A stretch of DNA of 60,088 nt, taken from Salegentibacter agarivorans. GTDB lineage: Bacteria > Bacteroidota > Bacteroidia > Flavobacteriales > Flavobacteriaceae. Below are positions 37,285 through 46,441 of this stretch, piece after piece. Positions within the stretch are counted from its first letter, which is position 1, and each line of letters begins with the position of its first letter. The notes under the pieces are model-generated. The model worked only from the letters and a program-made list of their open reading frames with translations, searched no databases and was not told the DNA's origin. The DNA is taken from assembly GCF_900113135.1 (NCBI RefSeq), contig NZ_FOOH01000025.1, positions 1 through 60,088 of the forward strand. Reading direction: 5' to 3'. The position numbers and the translations under genes are program-made.

Positions 37285-38739
37285 ATGTCAGATTCAAATC
37301 ACCATGGAATGCACAGTTTTGAGGGTAAAAACGTGCTTTGTTCGCATCATTCTTTTGAAAAAGAAAGTTTTGGCCGTTTTGGCAGAATGTTTAGAGAATT
37401 GCCTCCACTTTATAATCCGCCATCGCAGTTAGCTGGGTTGGGGAAAATAGATGGACCAATGAATGGAGGTAATTCTCCTAAATTTACTGATTCAGTTCCG
37501 TTAGGAATGGTATTTTTTGGTCAGTTTATAGACCATGATATTACTTTTGATACCTCTACAAGTTTTAGTAGTATTAATAATCCAAATGAAATTGAAAACT
37601 CACGTTCTGCTAATTTAGATCTGGATAGTGTTTTTGGAGGTGGCCCCGAGGATGATCCTTTTTTATACCGACCAAGAGAGGAAGGTTTTTATCTGTTAAC
37701 CGCATTGAGTAACAATAATATGGATCAAAATAAAGCTACGGAAAAGCATGATCTGCAACGGAATGGAAAGGGAACTGCTGTAATTGGAGATCCCAGAAAT
37801 GATGAAAACAGGGTGATTTCTCAAATGCAGCTAGCTTTAATTAGATTTTATAATGCCAATTATAAAATGCTTAAAGACGCTAATTCAGATTATAGTCCTG
37901 AGCATTTATACGAAGAAGCAAGAAAAATAACCACATGGCATTATCAATGGGTTGTTGTTAATGAATTTCTACCAATAATGTGCGGGAAATATTTAGTGGC
38001 TGATATTTTAGGTAATGGCCGTAAATTTTATAAACCTATCTATAGTGCTTTTATTCCGGTAGAATTTTCTGTAGCAGCATTTAGATTCGGTCATACTATG
38101 ATTGCGCAGAATTTAAAACTACAACAAGACGGCGATATGAAAAGTATCTTTTCTAGTGAATTTGGAAAAGGTTTTTCAAGAATTACCAGTAGCGACCAGG
38201 CTATTGAGTGGGACGCTTTTTTCGATTTTGGTACAGATTTCCAAAAGGCCGAAAAACTGGATACCACCCTGGCCCCTATTTTACTGGAATTACCTTTTGT
38301 GCCCTCTGATGATCCCAATGATAAATCTTTAGCAACAAGGAATTTTAGAAGAGGCCAAAGCTTTCTTCTACCTTCTGGAGAAAATGTTGCGAGACATATG
38401 CAACGGGAAGAAAGCGAAATTGAGCAAGTGGTAGACTTTGTGAACAACAAGGTGAAAATGGAGGATGTTGATTTGTCTGCAGGCATACCGCTTTGGTATT
38501 ATATTTTGGCAGAAGCAGAAGTAATAGGTAGACAGGATGATGACACACAGTTCTCATCAGGAGAAGGCTTGGGTCCGGTGGGCGGCAGAATAGTTGCAGA
38601 AGTGCTTATAGGTCTTTTAGAACTTGATAGAGAGTCGTTTTTAGGCAACAATCGAGATTGGGTACCAACGCATGGTGAAGATGGAGTTTTTACAATGAAA
38701 GATCTCATGGAAGAAGCCGAGAAAGCTTACAATCTTTAA
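37285..38739 (+). CDS. Animal-type haem peroxidase family protein
   Basis: 484 residues. The distal haem segment LGMVFFGQFIDHDITFDTS (His near residue 86) and the proximal part FSVAAFRFGHTMI (His near 273) are the signatures of the peroxidase-cyclooxygenase superfamily found in animals and in scattered bacteria. ALIRFYNANY and FRRGQSFLLPSGENVA also match. No signal peptide is evident, unusual for the family. Substrate unknown; probably peroxide- or halide-dependent. Its own terminator follows. Confidence 0.9.
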   Translation: MSDSNHHGMHSFEGKNVLCSHHSFEKESFGRFGRMFRELPPLYNPPSQLAGLGKIDGPMNGGNSPKFTDSVPLGMVFFGQFIDHDITFDTSTSFSSINNPNEIENSRSANLDLDSVFGGGPEDDPFLYRPREEGFYLLTALSNNNMDQNKATEKHDLQRNGKGTAVIGDPRNDENRVISQMQLALIRFYNANYKMLKDANSDYSPEHLYEEARKITTWHYQWVVVNEFLPIMCGKYLVADILGNGRKFYKPIYSAFIPVEFSVAAFRFGHTMIAQNLKLQQDGDMKSIFSSEFGKGFSRITSSDQAIEWDAFFDFGTDFQKAEKLDTTLAPILLELPFVPSDDPNDKSLATRNFRRGQSFLLPSGENVARHMQREESEIEQVVDFVNNKVKMEDVDLSAGIPLWYYILAEAEVIGRQDDDTQFSSGEGLGPVGGRIVAEVLIGLLELDRESFLGNNRDWVPTHGEDGVFTMKDLMEEAEKAYNL

Positions 38740-38777
38740 TAAAACTATGCTTGAAGTAATTGGAGATTACAAAAAGA

Positions 38778-38809
38778 AAAAGCCCCAAATATACTGTTTG
38801 GGGCTTTTT
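38778..38809 (+). terminator. Terminator after the haem peroxidase
   Basis: GCCCCAAA / TTTGGGGC around ATACTG-type loop, followed by TTTTTC; A run on the left. Strong hairpin ending the peroxidase gene. Confidence 0.92.
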
Positions 38810-38909
38810 CAAATTTTAAAGGAGAACTCACCCTATCAATTAAGGTTAATGTCTAATCCCTCTAAATTCCAGTATGATTAAAAAGAGAAAAACCTATAAT
38901 CGTACTCAT

Positions 38910-41009
38910 TTAAGAAATCTCCGCTTCGGAAGGGAGGGCTTCAAATTTATTGAAGTTATCACCTGGTTTTTTCCCTTCTATTCTTTGGAGTGTTAACACC
39001 ACCCTTGTACCTTCAGGTTTACAATTTTCATCTTTTTTATCGATAATTTCATAGGTAATCTTTCCTGAGTAGCTTTTGTTATACAGGCTTATACGCTCCT
39101 GAATAATTTGCATTCCCATACTTTTATGTTTTTTACCAGAGGTTGTTTTTCTCCCGGCATTTTTTCGGCCTACCCCATTATCGTCTATAATTATAGTGAT
39201 TTCCTTTTCATTGGGAATAATATTTATAAAGAGTTGTTTTTTATCGCGTTTGCTTGGCAACAAGCCGTGCCAAATCGCATTTTCAATAAACGGCTGCAGT
39301 AAAAGCGGGGGAATACTAATGCCTTTTACTGCCGATTCTTCTACCTTAATCTTGTAAGTGAAATCTTTTTCAAAACGATTTTCTTCCAGGGTTAGGTAGT
39401 AACGGGTGAGTTTTATTTCTTCACTAAGCGGAATAATATGTTTTTGAGAGGTTTCCAAAACCATTCGGGTATAACGACTAAAAACTACCAGGTATTTCAT
39501 AGCCTTTTCGTTTTCCTTGGTTTGGATGAGGTATGTAATTGCATTAAGACTATTAAATAAAAAATGCGGATTTATTTGCAGGCGGGTTACCAAAATTTCA
39601 GCACGGGCAAGGTTACGCTCGTAAATCGCTTTCATTTTTTCCTTCTCTTCCTTTAAAATACGTGCGTTGGTTTTCTTTTTTGTTTGGGCATTGCGGTATT
39701 GCAAAAAGAAAATTATTAAAATGAGCAATAATCCAATTCCCATCAATAGCATTAAAATTCGGCGTTCTTCCAGCAATTGTTCCTGGGTATCCAGCCGGGC
39801 TTCCTGTAGTGCCCGGTCTTTTTGAAGCAATTCAATTCGACTTTCCTTCTTTTCCAGGTCGTATTTTCGTACCAGGGCTGCTATTTCTACATTCTGTTCA
39901 CTTAGTTTTATGCTGTCTTCATAAGCTTTTCCCTGCTTGAAATAAGATAAAGCTTCAACGGGTTCACCGGTCTCTTCCTTTAGATGCGCCATTCGCAGGT
40001 AGTTTTGCATCAGCAAACCGTGTAAGTTTAAGCCTGAAGCTAGGTCAAGTGAATTCTGGTAATATTCTTCTGCACTTATAGGCCGGCCTTGTTTTTGCTC
40101 AATATCGCCCAGACTGGATAAAATTTCAGCTTGTTTTTGCCTATCTCCAATTTGTTGAAAACCTTCAAGAGAAATAGTAAAGAATTCTTTAGCCCGGTTC
40201 AAATTTCGGCCTTCTACCAAATAAGATTTTCCTAAAAATTCGTTGGTAATCGCCAAACCATATTGGTCTTCTCTCTCGCGGTTAATTTCCAGAAGCTCGT
40301 TTAAATACTCCCTGGCTTTGGTAAAATTACTTTTATCGATATAATAATCTCCAATAGAAAGGTAATTCATTGCCACACCAAGACTGTTATTACGTTCTTT
40401 TTCGGCTTCCAGGGATCGTTCAAAATAGTCTAAAGCCTGGTCGGCACGGCCTGGAATGGAAGTTAAAGCGTTGCCAATACCATTGCTGGCAATAGCAATA
40501 TTTTTAAGATCATTTTCCCTTTCAGCAATTTTAAGCGCTTCCATATAATAGGAAACCGCCGTATCATAATTATGATTATAACGCCCCGCTACTCCAGCAT
40601 TGTTGGCAAATATCATCTTGTTAAGCGGATTGATGTCTTTGTCTTTTACCAGGTTGTAGGCTTTTGTATGCAGCGGTAAAGATTCGTCGTAATTTTGGTG
40701 GTAACGAAATAATAGTCCTAAATTATCTAAAGCAAGGGCGTACAGCAAGGTATCGTTTAACTGCAGCGCTTTTTGCACCGCTCCTTGTGCATACTGTAAT
40801 TCTTTCTCCTCATTATGTGCCTCACGATGAATTTGCCTGCTTAATTGAATTTGTGTGACTACTTTAAGCGAATCACTTTCGGCCTGCTGAAATTGAGTGC
40901 TTAGACTGTCTATTTTAGACTGGGCTGATAAACCGGCAGAGAGGAAAAAAATTGCAGGAAAAATCACCAAAATTAATATTCTGAAATTTCTAAACTGAAG
41001 CAGTGCCAT
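38910..41009 (-). CDS. TPR-containing LytS-type sensor histidine kinase
   Basis: 699 residues. Signal or anchor at 10-30, then about eight TPR repeats (residues 60-400; for example ALDNLGLLFRYHQNYDESLPLH), a coiled coil, one membrane helix (ILMLLMGIGLLLILIIFF, near 435-452), then His_kinase with LQINPHFLFNSLNAITYLIQ and N-box QPFIENAIWHGLLPS. The periplasmic TPR domain is the input. It follows the LytTR regulator by 14 bp on the same strand. Confidence 0.92.
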   Translation of the reverse strand: MALLQFRNFRILILVIFPAIFFLSAGLSAQSKIDSLSTQFQQAESDSLKVVTQIQLSRQIHREAHNEEKELQYAQGAVQKALQLNDTLLYALALDNLGLLFRYHQNYDESLPLHTKAYNLVKDKDINPLNKMIFANNAGVAGRYNHNYDTAVSYYMEALKIAERENDLKNIAIASNGIGNALTSIPGRADQALDYFERSLEAEKERNNSLGVAMNYLSIGDYYIDKSNFTKAREYLNELLEINREREDQYGLAITNEFLGKSYLVEGRNLNRAKEFFTISLEGFQQIGDRQKQAEILSSLGDIEQKQGRPISAEEYYQNSLDLASGLNLHGLLMQNYLRMAHLKEETGEPVEALSYFKQGKAYEDSIKLSEQNVEIAALVRKYDLEKKESRIELLQKDRALQEARLDTQEQLLEERRILMLLMGIGLLLILIIFFLQYRNAQTKKKTNARILKEEKEKMKAIYERNLARAEILVTRLQINPHFLFNSLNAITYLIQTKENEKAMKYLVVFSRYTRMVLETSQKHIIPLSEEIKLTRYYLTLEENRFEKDFTYKIKVEESAVKGISIPPLLLQPFIENAIWHGLLPSKRDKKQLFINIIPNEKEITIIIDDNGVGRKNAGRKTTSGKKHKSMGMQIIQERISLYNKSYSGKITYEIIDKKDENCKPEGTRVVLTLQRIEGKKPGDNFNKFEALPSEAEIS

Positions 41010-41023
41010 AGATTTTATCAGGT

Positions 41024-41788
41024 TTAGGAAGTTTTAGTGATGGCATCAAAAAGACTGGTGATTAAATCTTTTTTGGTTTTGCTCACAGGAATGGCTTTCC
41101 CATCCTGCATGACCAAATAGCCACCATCATTTTTGTAATATTTTTTCATATAGTTTGGATTGATGAGGTAAGACTTGTGAATGCGAATAAAGAAATACTT
41201 GTCCAGTAGCTTTTCAAATTCTTTCAGAGTTTTACTAAGCACCAGTTTTCGCTTATCAGAGAGAAAAAGCTGCGTGTAGTTATTCTGACTTTGTGCATAG
41301 AGAATTTCATTAGTTTCAATAAACTCATACCCATCGGCCACCGGGAGCGCAATTTTATTTTTTAAAATACCTTCCCGCCGCATATAAGTAAGCAAGTCGC
41401 TTATTTTTTCAGAAGAAAGATTGTTTTTCTTCTTGCGCTCCTCCTGCCAGTCTAAAATTGCCTCCCTAAATTCGGTTTCATCTATGGGTTTCAGCAAATA
41501 GTTTACAGCCTTAGCTTTAAAAGCCTGGGCGGCATATTGACTGTAGGCTGTAGTAAAAATAACATCAAAATTAGTTTCCGGTAATTGATCTAACAGTTCA
41601 AAGCCATTCATTCCCGGCATTTCCACATCAAGAAAGATTAAATCTACTTTTGTGTTTGGCAAGACTTCTAGAGCAGATTCCGGCCGGGTACCCTTATAGA
41701 TGATTTCAGCATCAGGAAAATTTTTACGCAGATGGAGCACCAGGCCTTCTACGCAGTGTACTTCATCGTCTATTATAGCTACTTTCAT
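41024..41788 (-). CDS. LytTR-family response regulator
   Basis: 254 residues. Receiver with AIIDDEVHCVEG, phosphoacceptor in LIFLDVEMPGMNG (near 56), KPIDE Lys; LytTR domain from about 145 (ILYAQSQNNYTQLFLSDKRKLVLSKTL, FIRIHKSYLIN). Second regulator of this class in the window, the partner of the TPR kinase beside it. Confidence 0.93.
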   Translation of the reverse strand: MKVAIIDDEVHCVEGLVLHLRKNFPDAEIIYKGTRPESALEVLPNTKVDLIFLDVEMPGMNGFELLDQLPETNFDVIFTTAYSQYAAQAFKAKAVNYLLKPIDETEFREAILDWQEERKKKNNLSSEKISDLLTYMRREGILKNKIALPVADGYEFIETNEILYAQSQNNYTQLFLSDKRKLVLSKTLKEFEKLLDKYFFIRIHKSYLINPNYMKKYYKNDGGYLVMQDGKAIPVSKTKKDLITSLFDAITKTS

Positions 41789-42100
41789 CTTTTCGAAAAT
41801 TTATTCTTCTAAAGGGTGGAATTAAATGTTAAGGAGCGGCTTTTAAATTTATTGCTTACCTAATTTAATTGTTATTAGTCAATTAATAAAAAATTAAGGA
41901 TAAAATACGCTTTTATATTAGGGAAACAGGGTTTTGACTTAGAGAAACTGATTTTTTAGCTGAAACAACCCAATTATTACAATTCTTCATTTAACTAATT
42001 CATAAGGTGCTTATACTCATTAAGTCTTGAAAACCGAAGATAATGCTTGCATCTTCACACTCAGAAATCAAAACGAAAACCGACTAATTAAACCTTCATT
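41789..42100. other. Intergenic region between divergent operons
   Basis: 312 bp, A+T-rich. It should contain promoters for the LytTR operon and for the outer-membrane protein gene. No repeat pair matching a LytTR site could be picked with confidence. Confidence 0.45.
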
Positions 42101-42601
42101 ATGAAAACTAAATTACTAGCAGCTATTTTTTTCTTTTTTACAGGAATTTATGTGAGTTCAGCTCAACAAGACACTCGAATTGGCGTAATGCTAAATTATG
42201 GAACCGAAGTAGAAGCTATTGGTGCTGGAGCTAATGCTGAATTTCCCATTCTTGAAAACCTGAGCATTTCACCGGCCTTTATTTATTATTTCCCGGGTGA
42301 TCAATATGGTGGAAGTCTAAACTGGTGGGAGATTAATGGAAATGCAAACTATTATTTTGTGAATAATGAAAACCTGGGTTTTTATGGACTTGGCGGACTT
42401 AATTATACCCATGTAAGTTTTGACTGGGGAGATGAAAGTTTTGGAGGTGTTGAATCCAGCGATGGCCGGTTTGGACTAAACCTGGGAGCAGGTGCCAATT
42501 TTAATATAGATAGTAATATCACTCCTTTTGCTGAAGTGAAATATGTGATTATAGACGGCGGCCAATTAGTATTAGGTGCAGGTGTAAAATTTAGTCTATA
42601 A
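42101..42601 (+). CDS. Outer-membrane beta-barrel protein
   Basis: 166 residues, signal peptide ending SSAQQ (about 1-21), then eight alternating amphipathic strands with aromatic girdles (ISPAFIYYFPG, LGFYGLGGLNYTHVSF, FAEVKYVII, GAGVKFSL). Ends with a beta strand, as is usual for OmpA/OmpW-like small porin-type barrels. First gene of a three-gene run with gaps of 23 and 31 bp, opposite the LytTR system. Confidence 0.85.
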   Translation: MKTKLLAAIFFFFTGIYVSSAQQDTRIGVMLNYGTEVEAIGAGANAEFPILENLSISPAFIYYFPGDQYGGSLNWWEINGNANYYFVNNENLGFYGLGGLNYTHVSFDWGDESFGGVESSDGRFGLNLGAGANFNIDSNITPFAEVKYVIIDGGQLVLGAGVKFSL

Positions 42602-42624
42602 AAACACGTCTTATAAATTCAACT

Positions 42625-42975
42625 ATGGAAAACCAAGAAAGTTTAGCCGGAAATATTGAGAAAACCGAAGACAAATCTATAGGAATTATAGCTTATCTAA
42701 CCCTAATAGGCCTGGTAGCAGCTTTTATAATGAATAAAGATAAAAACAACGAGTTTGCTACTTATCATATAAAACAATCTCTGGGATTGTGCCTTGTTGG
42801 CTTTGCCATTTTTATAGTAGGACTTATTCCAGTCTTAGGATGGGTTGCAAGCTTTGCAGGTTCGCTTTGCCTGCTTGTTTTATGGATTATGGGCCTCCTA
42901 AATGCTGTAAACGGAAAACAGGAACCTGTGCCGGTACTGGGGAGTAAATTTGAAACCTGGTTTAAGAATATGTAA
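42625..42975 (+). CDS. DUF4870/Tic20-like membrane protein
   Basis: 116 residues with three membrane helices (about 22-38, 53-68, 72-95). IGIIAYLTLIGLVAAFIMNKDKN and ATYHIKQSLGLCLVGF match the DUF4870 (Tic20-like) group. Function unknown; inner membrane. Confidence 0.8.
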   Translation: MENQESLAGNIEKTEDKSIGIIAYLTLIGLVAAFIMNKDKNNEFATYHIKQSLGLCLVGFAIFIVGLIPVLGWVASFAGSLCLLVLWIMGLLNAVNGKQEPVPVLGSKFETWFKNM

Positions 42976-43006
42976 TAAGTAATTTATTAACCAATAAATC
43001 AATATT

Positions 43007-43336
43007 ATGAATCAAAGAATAAAATTTTTATCACTGTTAACATTCTTTTCACTTGTATTTCTCACTGCATGTTCCGAAGATGATGACAGTATTGAGGAGA
43101 CGGACGATATAAGTGCAGGCTGTACCGATTTTGAAAACTCTTATGAAGATGTGATGACCGTAGCCAATACTTACATTAATAATCCAACAGAAGAAAATTG
43201 TGAAGATTATAGACAGGCCGTTATCAACTTTTATGAAAGTTACAAGGATTGTAGTTTATGGACAGAGGAATATGAAGAAGATGATTGGGACGATATGGAG
43301 AACTGGAGTTGTTCTGATACAGAAGGAGCCAATTAA
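43007..43336 (+). CDS. Small acidic lipoprotein
   Basis: 109 residues. Lipobox FLTACSEDDD places the lipidated Cys near residue 22. The mature part is very acidic (EDDDSIEETDDIS, EEYEEDDWDDME) with four further cysteines. The negative stretch right after the Cys fits the Bacteroidota export signal that sends lipoproteins to the cell surface. No family recognised. Confidence 0.75.
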   Translation: MNQRIKFLSLLTFFSLVFLTACSEDDDSIEETDDISAGCTDFENSYEDVMTVANTYINNPTEENCEDYRQAVINFYESYKDCSLWTEEYEEDDWDDMENWSCSDTEGAN

Positions 43337-43420
43337 TTAAAAACAAACGTGTTGGGGACACTTTATGGGCAAGAGGGGCCATCCTTTAAATTTTGAAAGA
43401 TGGTTGTCCTAAAGTGACTG

Positions 43421-43449
43421 AAAAAGCCGAATTTATTTCGGCTTTTTTG
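43421..43449 (+). terminator. Terminator after the lipoprotein gene
   Basis: AAGCCGAA / TTCGGCTT with loop TTTA and a T run. A second hairpin, GCCATCC...GGATGG-like, lies at 43377-43404, so this run of genes ends with a double stop. Confidence 0.85.
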
Positions 43450-44084
43450 TTTTTAAATATCCTGAAGAATAAAAGAAATATATTCTTGTAACCTGGTAAA
43501 CCTATATGGAGAAAAATACTCAACCTTTATCCTTATATATTAAAATGCATTCTGGTTATTCCCTTTTTTAAAGCCATACATCTTAATCAAAAAATTACAT
43601 GGCTTCGCCGCCGTCAATTACATTGATACACTTGCTTTTAGCGATGAATCTGCTATTTTTAATTTCCTAATTAAATATAATCAGGGCTTACTTTAAGTTT
43701 AAAAACTCGAAAAGTATATAGAAGTCGCATCTATTTATGATAACCGACTTCATTTTATCTATGCGAGTAAACTTTGAATTATAATTAGTGTAGGGAATCC
43801 AAATCTATAAATTATCCACACAAGTATAAAGCGTTTTTCTTATAGTTATTAACAAAATATTAAGAATAAAATCATGAATTACGTATTTTCTGGAGGTAAA
43901 AGATCGATCAAATATTCCACTCAGCACATTCCCATTTCGTGCTTCCAGGAAAAAGAGTTTCATTAAACAACCAGCGGACACCAATCCCTTCTACTTTTAA
44001 AGTGTAACAGAATATGAACATCAGAAATGAAGGTGTAACCGAATAGTTTGATGTTCTATAGTACTTTTGAAATACTCAAAAACA

Positions 44085-44119
44085 AAAAAGCCCCAAAACG
44101 GTGAGTTTTGGGGCTTTTT
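44085..44119 (-). terminator. Terminator beside the tRNA fragment
   Basis: GCCCCAAAAC / GTTTTGGGGC around a GGTGA loop with T runs on both outer sides. On the minus strand it directly follows the tRNA-like fragment, the place where a tRNA terminator would be. Confidence 0.85.
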
Positions 44120-44139
44120 AAGCTATTCTGTAAGTTAAG

Positions 44140-44154
44140 TGGCGGAGGAAGAGG
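44140..44154 (-). pseudogene. Fragment matching the 3' end of a tRNA-Ser
   Basis: On the minus strand the bases read CCTCTTCCTCCGCCA, i.e. a 3' acceptor strand TTCCTCC, discriminator G and CCA as in tRNA-Ser genes. The T loop and everything 5' of it is missing or changed: upstream reads GATTGTT and not GGTTCGA. It is either a duplicated att core left by an integrated island or a decayed tRNA. Only 15 bp, so chance is not excluded. Confidence 0.45.
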
Positions 44155-44773
44155 AACAATCCGAAAATGCGAATATCTCGTCAATACTGGCGATTCAGAA
44201 GGGGTCCATTTTAAGTGTAACCGAATTTGACACCTTTAACCAAACTTTAACTCTAAGATGCTTTTAAATCTACTGTAAATTTGATTTATATCTATCCACT
44301 CTCATTGAGGTTAGCCTTTAAAAAGTTTCAGGTATAAATGTGTACATTCTTTTATAAAGGCCTCCTACCCTATCGTGTCCCAACGCGGATCGCCATCGTT
44401 TATAATATTCCATCCTCACTACAACCATTATTTTCTGTCTCAAGAAATTCATATTTGTAAGATTCCATTATTAAGTTATTCCCATAAACTACAATCACGG
44501 AATCTCCTTAAAGAAAATCCTGAATTCCATAAAGCTTATCCATATTGGAGGAAAATCTTTACTAACAAAGTCTGAATTTAGGATATTAATGATTTTGACG
44601 AAATCATTAATATCACTTTCAAAAAATTTCCAGAGGGATATCATAACCTGAATCATTCTCAATAGCAAAACGCTAGATCCTTTTTTCATTACTTCTGTCG
44701 CAGCCATTAATTAAAAATATTGAAAGGACTATTTTTTTAACCTTGAAATTTCATCTATTACCAATTATTTATT

Positions 44774-45391
44774 TTACTTTTTTGTTTTAATTGGTTCATT
44801 CCCATTTACGTACAATGTTTTGCAGTCTTTGCAGGATAATTCAATGTCATATTTTACTAAATGAAAATCTTTGTCATTTGTAATGTCATACAAAATGAGA
44901 TACCACGAAGATTGACGACCATCTGACCTCACGGAATTTTGATTAAAAGCAATATTACCTTTCCAATCTTTTCGGCTATAATTCTTTAGCGTATCGTTAG
45001 CGACTGGAAATTTGCCAACATATTTAAATTGAACAGATTTAGGTAAAAATTTATCGTTTCCTTTATCATCTTTAAAATAGTATGCAGTAGATTCTCCGGT
45101 TGAAGTTGTGTCAGCAAGGGATTTACTATAATAAATTAAAAAGTCATTTGGTTTTTTACTTCGCATATGAAGAATGTTCATACCCGAATTTAATCGAATA
45201 AAGTAATCTTTAATTTTGGGTATATTGCTCAAAGTTAAATCACAATCAAAAGTTCCTTCTTTAATTGAGATTTCGACTTTTCCTTTTAGAAATGGTGTAT
45301 TTTCCTGTGCAATACTATTCGTTAAAGGTAAAAAAATAAGAAAATTATCTTGATTAAATTCCCTCTCATAATTTATGCGATGATTTTTCAA
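44774..45391 (-). pseudogene. Truncated, frameshifted secreted protein (possible M1 aminopeptidase-like N-terminus)
   Basis: The 205-residue frame holds a signal-peptide remnant FLIFLPLTNSIAQ and a beta-rich N-domain (GKVEISIKEGTFDCDLTLS). An intact leader starts at an ATG at 45369 in another frame (MRGNLIKIIFLFF); one extra T in the seven-base T run (45330-45336) joins the two. The C-terminus stops abruptly with no attC-like site beyond it, so the gene has probably lost its end. Resemblance to M1-type aminopeptidase N-domains is only an impression. Its 5' end abuts the first attC-like site. Confidence 0.5.
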
Positions 45392-45398
45392 CTTGCTG

Positions 45399-45526
45399 CC
45401 AACGTGTTTGTGTATGATTTCGTTGCGTGTTTCAGCAACTAAATTAGTAAACTAAAACGAACCAGAGGAAATTCCGCAGGAATTTCCAAGTAGGCTAGAA
45501 CTAGCAATGAATTATACACGTTGTTA
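45399..45526 (-). repeat. attC-like site C (left end of array)
   Basis: About 128 bp with arms CCAACGTG...CACGTTGTTA. On the minus strand it reads TAACAACGTG...CACGTTGG, the canonical attC direction. The inner part has further palindromes (GGAAATTCCGCAGGAATTTCC). The bases after its right end, GTTATGTGCA, are the exact reverse complement of TGCACATAAC before the next site at 47331. Confidence 0.75.
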
Positions 45527-45740
45527 TGTGCATACTGGATTCAATAGTAATGCTTTTCAGAAAATCGTCCATGCCATAGTAATAAATATCCATTCCACAG
45601 TCCTTTGTTTCACCCCAAATTTGCATTGTAACAAAAAAACAAGAAAAAATGAAAACTACAGTTCCATTAAAATTAGTGCTCCTAGTTTTTTACTAGGATT
45701 TACAACTCAAACATTTTCAAAAACTAAAAACACAAACATT

Positions 45741-46367
45741 ATGAACAGTACCAAAAATGAAACAATCGGATTATTAGTAATTATGAAAGCAAAGCCAGGA
45801 AAAGAGCAAGACGTTAAAAACTTTTTACTTGGTGGATTAGCACTAGTGAATCAAGAACCCCAAACAGTATCTTGGTTTGCCTTTCAGATAGACAGTAAAA
45901 CTTTTGGTATCTATGATACCTTTGAAGTAGAAGAAGGTAGGCAAGCTCATTTAACAGGCGAAGTTGCAAAGGCATTATTAGCAAATGCAGGTGATTTGTT
46001 AGAAGATTTTGATCCTAGTACAGATATTCAACCAACAGATGTATTGGCATCTAATCATAAGTCCGGATTGCAAAACAATGGCTTACTTGTTATTATGAAA
46101 TCTAAAGAAGCAAAGACAGCAGATGTCGAAAATTTTCTTAATGTTGGAAAACAATTAGTAAGTGATGAGCCAAAGACTTTATCTTGGTATGCTATAAAAA
46201 TAGATGCAACTACTTATGCAATCTTTGATACCTTTGCAGATGATTCAGGTAGAGATGCTCATTTAACAGGTAAAGTTGCTGCAGCACTTATGGAAAATGC
46301 TCCTGTTCTTTTAGAAGGTTTCCAAGCAACTGCAATTCAAAAAATAGATATTATAGCTTCCAAATAA
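45741..46367 (+). CDS. Tandem ABM-domain (antibiotic biosynthesis monooxygenase-like) protein
   Basis: 208 residues with two copies of the ABM dimeric alpha-beta barrel (about 8-100 and 111-206). Both have the pattern GLLVIMK...DVxNFL...EPxTxSWxAxxID, then FDTFxxxxGRxAHLTG, showing an internal duplication. ABM proteins act as cofactorless monooxygenases or bind small ligands. A lost signal peptide may precede it: an ATG at 45649 opens MKTTVPLKLVLLVF in another frame, and one more T in the six-base T run 45686-45691 would fuse it to LLGFTTQTFSK in this frame. It points against the array direction. Confidence 0.8.
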   Translation: MNSTKNETIGLLVIMKAKPGKEQDVKNFLLGGLALVNQEPQTVSWFAFQIDSKTFGIYDTFEVEEGRQAHLTGEVAKALLANAGDLLEDFDPSTDIQPTDVLASNHKSGLQNNGLLVIMKSKEAKTADVENFLNVGKQLVSDEPKTLSWYAIKIDATTYAIFDTFADDSGRDAHLTGKVAAALMENAPVLLEGFQATAIQKIDIIASK

Positions 46368-46379
46368 TTTATATCTTTA

Positions 46380-46409
46380 GAAAGGAGTGTAAAACACTCC
46401 TTTCTTTTT
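46380..46409 (+). terminator. Hairpin terminator after the ABM gene
   Basis: AAAGGAGTGT / ACACTCCTTT around AAA, then CTTTTT. It separates the ABM gene from the AraC gene inside the same cassette, so the two have separate transcripts. Confidence 0.88.
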
Positions 46410-46441
46410 ATATGTAATATTAAATAAAGAAATATATTCTT

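Larger units (their letters stand above)
43450..44773. other. Decayed 1.3-kb junction without supported genes
   Basis: Short overlapping frames only, none with a recognisable protein. The motif GTGTAACCGAAT occurs near 44033 and again near 44217, which could be the remains of an insertion sequence. It also holds a terminator (44085) and a tRNA-Ser 3' fragment (44140). It separates the backbone from the cassette array. Confidence 0.6.

Noticed and set aside
44140-44154. A complete tRNA-Ser gene
   Set aside because: Only the last 15 bases fit. The T loop, anticodon arm and 5' strand are absent.
44375-44707. Short frames of 66 and 70 codons on both strands in the junction
   Set aside because: No motif, one starts at GTG, and they overlap each other. 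Probably chance in decayed DNA.
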